64,000 bases of DNA, taken from contig JAVHJL010000011.1 in NCBI GenBank assembly GCA_036971715.1, positions 1,674,001 to 1,738,000 on the forward strand. The letters are read 5' to 3'. This DNA is from Arthrobotrys musiformis. Lineage: Eukaryota; Ascomycota; Orbiliomycetes; Orbiliales; Orbiliaceae. The notes under the pieces were generated by a model. That model searched no databases. It worked only from the letters and a program-made list of their open reading frames with translations, and was not told the DNA's origin. The stretch's first letter is position 1, and each line of letters begins with the position of its first letter. Position numbers and translations under genes: made by a program. Positions 13,536 through 21,631 of the stretch are shown piece by piece.

Positions 13536-14469
13536 TCAACATCAGTCTTTTTCTTTTTAAATTAATTATTTTTAAATATTTCCAGTAGATTAATCCATAA
13601 ATTCAGGTTTGAAATAATTATTTCCCCAAATTTGTTAAAACTAACCAATATTATCAATCCTTATTAATCCTTTTAATACTAAGGTTAAAGTATTTTTTTT
13701 TTAAAACCCTCCATTTATCAGGTTTCAAAATTTCTTTTTTACATCCAAAATTCGCCAATTATTATCAAAATATTAACAAAAAATAATAAAATCATTGAAA
13801 TCTTCAGAAAGCATTTCCTTAATAATCAAAAATTTTTCTACTTCAATACATAAACTATATCATAAATAAGTAATTTAAGCAGCATTATTATAATTCAAAC
13901 ATCCTATAAAATATTTAAATTTTATTAAATAAATTAAAAAGAATTTATTAATCTATCTTAGGTTTTTTAATTCTTATTCTATAGTTTTAGTAAAATTAGA
14001 ATCTTTGAAAGCCTTTTTAAACTATATAGTAAACTTAGTATAAATATCTTAATTTTATGTTTTATTATTAATATTATATTTATTAAAGACTAATTCTACT
14101 AAATTTCTTTTAAAAAAACTAATAATATACACAATCTTTTTTCTAAATATAGCAAATTTAATAGCTTTTTTTTTATATTTATTATTAAGCTAGGCTAAGA
14201 AGTTTTGTAATTCATAAAATTTAATATTATCAAAAAAATCAGGGTCTAAAAATTTAATACTTAAAGCAATTACTAGAACTATTATAAGCATATTATTTCT
14301 AAAGTATTTAAAAACTACTATTATAGCTTTAATTTATTTAATAGTAAATCTTAGTAAAGTGATAATCATAATTTCTCCTTTAGTATTCTCTTTTTTAAAA
14401 GATTTACTATATAATAAGATTAATAATAACATTTAAATATTAAGTTAATAAAATTATAAAGCAACAAAA

Positions 14470-15112
14470 TATAAAAAATTGTATAAAAACTAGTTAAGGT
14501 ATCAAGGTAATATACAAATATTACAAAGTAAGAATAATATACTAATATAAATATAGATTAATACTTAAATTATTGCTTAGTTTCTAAATATATGATAATA
14601 AATTTAATAGTTTAAATAGGAAATTAACAAAAAAAATAACAAAATAAACTAGACAGGAGATAAGCCTATAAATTGGACAATTAGATATAAAATATTAAAT
14701 TAAACAAAAAATAAATCTGTGAACTAGATAGTCAGATATAAAATATTAAACTAGATAAAAGATAAGTCTGAACTAGATATTTAGAAATATAGGGTGCTAA
14801 ACTAGACAATATATAATTCTACATAGTAAACAAATGTGTGTAATGAAATACTTTTTCTGGGAGTTGCCAAAAAAGCGAGGGCTTTTTTATCTAAAACCCT
14901 TAAAATTTAAATAATAGCTGTAATCTTGGTCTGTGAGTTTCAAAGTCTATATCTAAATACTTCCTTATTTTGGGTCTGTGGTTTGTATTGCGTTGTGTGG
15001 TTTTTCTTCTAACTACAGTATCGCCTGGATATTTCCTATAGTCATTCTGAGGGCTCCTCCGGCCGCCTGGATTTCTGCTTGGAGTTCATTATGCTGTGAT
15101 TGCTTTGTTACA
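14470..15112 (-). repeat. LTR of gypsy family 1 copy 1 (right; 5' LTR in coding sense)
   Basis: Starts TATAAAAAATTG, which is the TGTAAGAAATCG start after transitions, and ends GCTTTGTTACA. The last 250 bp (14860-15112) is much less mutated and GC-richer than the rest, including GGGCTCCTCCGGCCGCCTGG. Confidence 0.88.
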
Positions 15113-15203
15113 AAAAGTTTGTTTTAAAAAGAAAAGAAATATTTTATTATTATAAAAAAAAATATAAAGATTTTTGCTTTTTTAAATATTAAATTAATTT
15201 AAG
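15113..15203. other. A/T-rich spacer before LINE A
   Basis: About 90 bp with no similarity I can see to the elements on either side. Confidence 0.5.
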
Positions 15204-15204
15204 A

Positions 15205-16989
15205 ATTCATTTTAAAACAAATTTAAAAAAGAAAAATGAATTTGGGGAATTAAATATTGAGCTACCAAATGGTACAATAATAAAACCTACCAACAATATA
15301 AGGTGGTTAGGTATATATTTCGATATAAAATTGAATTTTAAACACCACATTAAAATAAAAACAAGTGCAGCAAATAAAATTTTAAATTTTATCAAGGCAC
15401 TTGCTAATTCAGAAAAAGGACTTAAAACTAAAGCGATAATACAATTGTATAAAAGCTGCGTTTGTTCTATTTCCGACTATGGGTCTGAAATATGGTGGAA
15501 AAACCAAAAACAACAAAATGTTTTGAAAGAATTTAAATTAATTCAAAATAAGATGTTGAGAAAAATAACAGGAGGCTTCAAAACAACTCCAATAAATATA
15601 TTGGAAGTTGAGGCCTCTATTTTACCACCAGAAATAAGACTAAATGGGATACAAAGAAGGTATGCCCTAAGATCCCTTTTTCTTAATAAAAATCATCCAA
15701 TAAAAAAGAGATCTCCAGAGTCATTCCCACCAGAATTTAATTTTGGAAGAGAGGAAACAGGACTGGGACCTTATTTAAAATGGAATGAAAATAAAAAAGA
15801 AGGGGACAAAAAAGAATATGCCTCCACACTGGACAGAATACTATCAAGAATTAATTTCTTGATAAACCCATATACAAAAATTGAGGAATTAAATATAAAA
15901 TTCAATCCACCTTGGATTGAAAATAAAATTAATTTCCTCATAAATAACGTACCCAAGGACTTAGAAGCAGAAAACCACAAAAATAAAAAAGAAGTTGAAC
16001 TAAATTCTAGGGAAAACTTACTTATTTATACAGACGGTTCTATGCTGGAAATAGAAAATAAAAATAATAAAAAAAAGAATAATAAAAATAAAAAAGAAAA
16101 ATCCTTGGGGGCTGGAATTTATGGAGAAATAGATAATAAATCTATTTTCGAAATTTATTTTAGTTTGGGAAAAAGTATGGAGGTATATGATGCAGAATTA
16201 ATTGCTTTAAGGAAAGGGTTCGAAAAATCCTTTGAAGTAATTAATAAAAATAAAGAGGTGAAGAATATTTATTTCTTCACCGACAACCAGGCTGCAATAA
16301 AAAGGTTACAAAACCTAAATTTAGGGCCTGGTCAGGAGACAACTTCAGAAATTTGGGATATGGCAAATGAATTAAATTCTAGAAATATTAACATATTTAT
16401 AGAATGGGTCCCAGGTCACTCTGAAGTTGTTGGAAATGAAAAGGCAGATTACTTAGCCAAGGAAGCTGCAAAAATAAAAAAGAAAAGCCTATTCAAGTCC
16501 TTCGCCTATTTAAAAAGAAAAATTAAAGAAAAGGACTTACTAGAATGGGAAGAAAAATACAAAAAACAAAAAAACAGGCCAAATTATATTAATAGGCCAA
16601 AGTTAAAAAGAAATAAGATATTTACTAAGTTTAGTAATAATTTTGTTTCTTCTTTAACTCAACTGAGGACTGGGCATGGGTACTTTAACAGTTATTTATA
16701 TAAAATTCCAAATTCTGGAATTTTAAATAAAAACTGTACATGCAGAAATAAGCCTCAAACACCAAAACACTTAATTATGGAATGCAAAATCTATAATGAA
16801 GAGAGAGAGGTATTAAAAAGGAAACTCAAAAAAGCTAATAAACAATTAGATTATTACTTTTTATTATTTAATAATGAAGGTATGATCTTTTTGGAAGAGT
16901 TCCTAAATAAAACAAATATTGCAAAAAGAAAATGCAATAAAAATCCTAAAAATGATTATTTCACAGGATGGGGAAATCTGGAAGTTTGA
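15205..16989 (+). pseudogene. LINE A ORF2 C-terminal part: RT thumb, RNase H and zinc knuckle
   Basis: An open frame of 595 codons without an initiator: the frame is open from the truncation point and the TTG at 15331 is not a real start. The N-terminal 150 residues match the post-catalytic RT region of Tad-type LINEs (RWLGIYFD; later YGSEIWW). A type I RNase H follows with an intact catalytic set: TDGS near 16033, AELIALR near 16195, TDNQAA near 16279 and NEKADYLA near 16435, with WVPGHSEV before the last. An Asn/Lys-rich loop follows TDGS. The C-terminus has CTCRNKPQTPKHLIMEC, the Tad-type CXCX7HX4C knuckle. It lacks endonuclease and RT catalytic core so cannot work alone. The protein is very Lys/Asn-rich even though it is not RIP-mutated. 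Confidence 0.9.
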
Positions 16990-17301
16990 AAAAATGAAAA
17001 GGTTCCGGAAATGAGATATATCATTTTAATATTACATCAAAGTGGATGGGTAAGAACAACAGATATACGACATTGTTCTTTTAATGGGAAAAAAGAAGAA
17101 AGAGACAAAAAGGGTTAGAAGGAACCTCAAAAAACAAAAAACAAAAATAAAAATAAAAACAAAAAACAAAAATAAAAAATGATTTTATGTAGTTTTCATT
17201 TTTAATGAGGAGCGAAAATCATGTATTTTAATTTCTTTTCCTTCATTCCGCCATAACCGAAAGGTTGCATGCGTGTATGATAAATAATAATAATAATAAT
17301 T
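16990..17301 (+). other. LINE A 3' UTR and (AAT)n tail
   Basis: Contains three landmarks found in all LINE copies. First, the block TACATCAAAGTGGATGGG at 17034-17051, shared with the SINEs. Second, an A-rich run of AAAAAC and AAAAAT units (about 17130-17180). Third, the terminal block from GAGGAGCGAAAATC (about 17208) to CCGCCATAACCGAAAGGTTG and the AAT tail. AACC-GAAA-GGTT in the terminal block can fold into a 4-bp stem with a GNRA-type tetraloop, a plausible recognition site for the LINE reverse transcriptase. Confidence 0.85.
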
Positions 17302-19203
17302 AGAAAAAAAACTTAAAACTAAAGCAATAATACAATTATATAAAAACTGTGTTTATTCTATTTCCAACTATAAGTCTGAAATATAGTAAAAAAACCAAAA
17401 ACAACAAAATATTTTGAAAGAATTTAAATTAATTTAAAATAAGATGTTGAGAAAAATAATAAAAAACTTCAAAACAACTCCAATAAATATATTAAAAGTT
17501 AAGGCCTCTATTTTACCACTAGAAATAAGACTAAATAAAATACAAAGAAGGTATGTCTTAAGATTTCTTTTTTTTAATAAAAATCATCCAATAAAAAAGA
17601 AATCTCTAGAGTTATTCCCACCAAAATTTAATTTTGGAAGAGAAAAAATAGGACTAGAATCTTATTTAAAATAGAATAAAAATAAAAAGGAAGAAAACAA
17701 AAAAGAATATACTTTTATACTAAATAGAATATTATTAAAAATTAATTTCTTGATAAACCCATATATAAAAATTGAGAAATTAAATATAAAATTCAATCTA
17801 CCTTAGATTAAAAATAAAATTAATTTCTTTATAAATAACATATTTAAAGATTTAGAAGTAGAAAACTATAAAAATAAAAAAGAAATTGAATTAAATTCTA
17901 GGAAAAACTTATTTATTTATATAGATGGTTCTATGTTGGAAATAGAAAATAAAAATAATAAAAAAAAGAATAATAAAAATAAAAAAAAAAAATCCTTAAA
18001 AACTGGAATTTATAGAAAAATAGATAATAAATTTATTTTCGAAATTTATTTTAGTTTGGGAAAAAGTATGGAGGTATATGATACAAAATTAATTGTTTTA
18101 AGGAAAGAATTCAAAAAATCCTTTAAAATAATTAATAAAAATAAAGAAATAAAAAATATTTATTTCTTTACTAATAACTAGGTTGTAATAAAAAAGTTAT
18201 AAAATTTAAATTTAAAATTTAATTAAAAGATAATTTTAGAAATTTAAAATATAACAAATAAATTAAATTCTAAAAATATTAATATATTTATAGAATAAGT
18301 TCTAGGTTATTTTGAAGTTATTAGAAATAAAAAAGTAGATTATTTAGCCAAAAAAGCTACAAAAATAAAAAAGAAAAACTTATTCAAGTCCTTTGTTTAT
18401 TTAAAAAGAAAAATTAAAAAAAAAAACTTACTAAAATAAAAAAAAAAATACAAAAAACAAAAAAACAAGCCAAATTATATTAATAAACTAAAATTAAAAA
18501 GAAATAAAATATTTATTAAGTTTAATAATAATTTTATTTCTTCTTTAATGCAATTAAAGATTGAATATGGGTACTTTAACAGTTATTTATATAAAATTCC
18601 AAATTCTGGAATTTTAAATAAAAACTGTATATACAGAAATAAGCCTCAAATACTAAAATATTTAATTATAAAATGTAAAATCTATAATAAAAAAAAAGAA
18701 GTATTAAAAAGGAAACTCAAAAAAGCTAATAAATAATTAGATTATTACTTTTTATTATTTAATAATAAAGATATGATCTTTTTGGAAAAGTTCCTAAATA
18801 AAACAAATATTGTAAAAAAAAAATACAATAAAAATCCTAAAAATGATTATTTCACAAAATAGGGAAATCTAGAAATTTGAAAAAATGAAAAAGTTCCGGA
18901 AATAAGATATATCATTTTAATATTATATCAAAGTAGATAGGTAAGAATAATAGATATATGATATTATTCTTTTAATGGGAAAAAAGGAGAAAGAGATAAA
19001 AAGAGTTAGAAGGAACCTCAAAAAACAAAAAACAAAAATAAAAATAAAAACAAAAAACAAAAAACAAAAATAAAAAATGATTTTAGATAGTTTTCATTTT
19101 TAATGAGGAGCGAAAATCATGTATTTTAATTTCTTTTCCTTCATTCCGCCATAACCGAAAGGTTGCATGCGTGTATGATAAATAATAATAATAATAATAA
19201 TTA
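17302..19203 (+). mobile_element. LINE B, Tad1-type, 5'-truncated, RIP-mutated
   Basis: Starts at the equivalent of LINE A position 15412, directly after the tail of A, and ends with its own AAT tail near 19203. The body aligns with LINE A throughout but shows many transitions: WVPGHSEV is now xVLGYFEV, TDNQAA is TNNxVV with stops, GHGYFNS is EYGYFNS. The remaining open pieces (17444-17674, 17933-18181, 18548-18736) are fragments of the same ORF2 frame, not separate genes. The last 110 bp (from about 19085) is almost free of mutations. Confidence 0.9.
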
Positions 19204-19361
19204 ATAATTAACTAAAAATTTATTATTGATTTAATATTATTTACTATTTTTAAATAGATGGTTAGATTAAATGTATTAATATTATAATAAAATAATATTT
19301 TAGAGTTTATATCAATTATTAATAAAACAATTAGAATGGTTATTTTTAACTAAATATTTTT
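19204..19361 (+). mobile_element. Gypsy family 1 fragment (integrase part), left of SINE copy 1
   Basis: Matches in the forward direction the reverse complement of about 10380-10560 in gypsy copy 1 and also 26606-26770. It resumes after the SINE at 20188-20223. Too short and mutated to code. Confidence 0.75.
19348..19361 (+). repeat. Target site duplication of SINE copy 1, left
   Basis: AACTAAATATTTTT directly before the SINE start, repeated exactly at 20174-20187. The related empty site at about 26747-26760 reads AAGTAAATATTTTT once. Confidence 0.95.
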
Positions 19362-19446
19362 GGAGGTGTGGCCTAGTGGGTGTGATGCTAGGCTTGGAAA
19401 CAGGTCTCCCCAGCCTGTGTGGGTTCGATTCCTACCATCTCCACCA
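19362..19446 (+). ncRNA. tRNA-like head of SINE copy 1, serine-class shape, with encoded CCA
   Basis: A 7-bp acceptor stem forms between GGAGGTG and CATCTCC, with discriminator A and then CCA (19444-19446). The A box TGGCCTAGTGGG is at 19369-19380 and the B box GGTTCGATTCC at 19422-19432; a 5-bp T stem (GTGGG with CCTAC) encloses it. The length of 82 nt fits a class II tRNA, and TTGGAAA fits a serine GGA anticodon loop, but the anticodon stem does not pair. So this is a tRNA-derived promoter, not a functional tRNA. Identity as serine is a guess. Confidence 0.8.
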
Positions 19447-20173
19447 TATTTTGCAAATTAATTTTCGGGGTTTTATTTCTTTTACCCGAAAATAAATGCA
19501 AAAAGAAACAACTCACTAGTTTTACACCAACTATAGTTGTATCTTGATGTGTTTGACATCTAAGTTTGTTTTAAGGGTGTTGTTGTTTGTTTTCCTCGCA
19601 CAACACAGTTTGAACTTTAGAATAAAAATCAAACAGTAGTTCTATCTACTATAAAAAATAGAAGTAGTTCTACTACTTAAAAATAGACAGTAATCTCTGT
19701 AAAAGATATGTGTGAGTACATCACAATAAAAACAGTACTAGTAGTTCTACTACTTAAAAATAGAAGTAGTTCTACTACTTAAAAAAATAGAACAGCCTAG
19801 TTCCTGTTTTAGAACTGGACTTCAGTTACAGAAGTATAAAAAGTAATAATCTTAAGAAAATATATCTATAATTAGAACCCACACTTGTGGATTGTTCTGA
19901 ATATAGTAATTTTCTAATATTACATCAAAGTGGATGGGTAAAAACAACAGATATACGGCGCATTCTCTACTAAATTGGAATAGTAGAATTATATACAAAG
20001 GAATTTAATGTAGATAGATTCTAAAAAAAATACCGAAAATCTCCAACATCCTAATCATGTAAAGATTCTGGCTTGTATTCACTTCTTTCATGTTATTATC
20101 TATAATTAGATATCTACAATCCGCCATAACCGAAAGGTTGCATGCGTGTATGATAAATAATAATAATAATAAT
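19362..20173 (+). mobile_element. SINE copy 1, tRNA-headed, with LINE-type 3' end
   Basis: An 812-bp element flanked by 14-bp direct repeats. Parts in order: tRNA-like head (19362-19443) plus encoded CCA; a unique body with several copies of AGTAGTTCTACTACTT (about 19630-19790); a block TACATCAAAGTGGATGGGTA (19921-19940), which in the LINE lies in the 3' UTR; further unique sequence; and the final CCGCCATAACCGAAAGGTTG...(AAT)n block shared with the LINEs (20121-20173). It encodes no protein. RNA polymerase III transcription is implied by the A and B boxes, and mobilisation by the Tad-like LINE by the shared 3' end. The sequence is nearly identical to the copies at 54237-55046 and 56960-57742 and unmutated. 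Confidence 0.93.
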
Positions 20174-20187
20174 AACTAAATATTTTT
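20174..20187 (+). repeat. Target site duplication of SINE copy 1, right
   Basis: AACTAAATATTTTT, exact repeat of 19348-19361, directly after the AAT tail. Confidence 0.95.
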
Positions 20188-20223
20188 ATAATAATAAAAT
20201 ATTGAATATTATATAATTTCCAG
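20188..20223 (+). mobile_element. Gypsy family 1 fragment, right of SINE copy 1
   Basis: Continues the fragment at 19204-19361 in register with the family (family: AATAATAAGATATCTAAC then GGAATTTCC). Stops where LINE C begins. What follows LINE C (25981) is a different, overlapping part of the family, so this is not a simple LINE insertion into one gypsy copy. Confidence 0.65.
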
Positions 20224-20470
20224 AAAAACGAACTTCGAAAATACCGACCCCCCCATAACTTTTGAACGGAGTATCCAAAACCAAATAAAAGTACACCAAT
20301 CGAAAGAGCAGAAAAAATTGATCAAAAACACTACAAAGTAAAAAAGCATACAAAGACCAATAGAAAATAATCACGACATAAAAATATAAAAATATTTGCG
20401 ATCGTCTACCACATAAAAAAGGGGTTTCTCGCTTAATTTAAACTAAACCTTTTAAAGGTTAGTTTTAAAA
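20224..20470 (+). promoter_or_regulatory. LINE C 5' UTR, presumed internal promoter
   Basis: Begins AAAACGAACTTCGAAAATACC and contains a run of seven C (about 20248-20254). The first 80 bp is the most conserved non-coding part of the family after the 3' end. LINEs need a promoter inside the transcribed region; none can be proven from sequence. Confidence 0.5.
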
Positions 20471-21631
20471 ATGGAGAATATATTAACTAGTTCATCTTTG
20501 GATAAACTAGTATTAGTGACACAGGGTTTTAAACCTGTTTACTACAAAAAAAGACAGAGAAGACAGGTATCGGTAGATACAATTGATTCAAGGGAAGAAA
20601 TAAATAGAGAAGATCTTTTTCTGGAAATTAAAAGGTTGAATAACCTTCTAAAAGAAAGAGTACAGGAGGTAGAAGACCTAAAGCAGGAAATAAGAGAATT
20701 GGAGAAAAACAACACAAAAAAGACATACGCCCAAATCGCCCAGAAAACATCAAAAACACCAAAAAAACAGGAAATAACCTAAAAACACCAAAAAACGCAT
20801 AAAACACAAAATCTACAAAATCCATAAAATCCACAAAATTCAAAAATATCAATTAACCAACGAAGGTTAATTATTTCCAGAAATACTACGGAACCTTCTA
20901 CCCAAAAACCAAATGTCTTCAGAGAAAAAATAAATAAAATTCTCAAAAAGAAGCCCAATAACCCAGAATTAATTATTTCTGGGATTTCTCTAAATCCAAA
21001 AGGGAATCTAATTTTGATTACCCATGAGAACACCAAAAAAGAAGATATTCTGGAATACAAAGAAGAAATCTATCAAGAACTTATCAAAATAGATGAACAC
21101 ATACAGAGACCTTCCAAAATAGAGAGCTGGGGGTTCTTAGTTGTATACGGGATTTCTAGAAATCAAAAAATGGAAGATTTCAAAAAAGAGGTGGAAATAG
21201 ATAACACAATTAAATTGATTAAAAATCTGAGATGGTTGATTAAGGAAGAAAAATTAGAAAAAAAGAAATTCTCTTCTATAGTAATTACCACAAAAACAAA
21301 AATGGAGGTAATAAAAATACAAAATAGAGGATATATTTTTCTAGAAGATGAAAAACTTAAAACAGAAAGATATATTAAATTCTCTGGAAATAATAGATGT
21401 ATAAATTATCAAAAAACTAGCCACTATGCATTAAATTGCAGAAATGAATCAGCCTGCGAAATTTGTACTGGAAAACATAAAATAATTAATCATTTGTGTA
21501 ATATATGTTAGGAAAATAAAAAGTTCTGTAACTATATAAAATATAAATGCATTAATTGTGGAGGAGAATATGGGGCAAAAAATTCTTTATGTCCTAAAAA
21601 CAAAAAACAAAATATTACCTTAAATGAATAG
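20471..21631 (+). pseudogene. LINE C ORF1, gag-like nucleic-acid-binding protein
   Basis: One frame from ATG at 20471 to TAG at 21629-21631 (about 386 codons) with three internal stops: 20780 (TAA; CAA in LINE D), about 20825 (TAA; CAA in LINE D) and 21509 (TAG, probably from CAG). The N-terminal third has a Lys/Glu-rich helical stretch likely to form a coiled coil (about residues 35-80). The C-terminus has three zinc-knuckle-like motifs near 21395-21600: CINYQKTSHYALNC (second Cys now Tyr), CEICTGKHKIINHLC, and CINCGGEYGAKNSLC (His now Tyr). The product would coat LINE RNA. No ORF1 in the window is intact. Confidence 0.85.

Larger units (their letters stand above)
8467..15112 (-). mobile_element. 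Ty3/gypsy LTR retrotransposon, family 1, copy 1 (complete, degraded)
   Basis: Two equal 643-bp LTRs (8467-9109 and 14470-15112) enclose about 5.4 kb. Minus-strand translation gives, in order from the right: a gag-like region with a zinc knuckle (about 13480-13530), RT (12060-12190), RNase H to integrase junction (11270-11470) and integrase to about 9110. This order with integrase after RT is diagnostic of Ty3/gypsy. All domains are broken by stops and frameshifts. On the plus strand G is strongly depleted while C is retained, the opposite of copy 2 at 37099-49545. The 5 bp flanking the two ends (ATTAT and AAAAG) do not match, so I see no target duplication. Confidence 0.88.
15204..17301 (+). 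mobile_element. LINE A, Tad1-type, 5'-truncated, unmutated copy
   Basis: A 2.1-kb LINE 3' portion. It begins abruptly within ORF2, matching LINE C from about 23875, and continues through the ORF2 stop, a 3' UTR with AAAAAC/AAAAAT runs, the conserved CCGCCATAACCGAAAGGTTG block, and an (AAT)n tail. Abrupt 5' truncation is normal for target-primed reverse transcription. Unlike every other LINE copy here the coding part has no premature stop, so it is the youngest, or was spared mutation. I could not identify a target duplication. Confidence 0.9.

Noticed and set aside
19362..19446. Functional tRNA-Ser gene
   Set aside because: The anticodon stem does not pair, CCA is encoded, and the sequence occurs only as the head of a dispersed element with target duplications.
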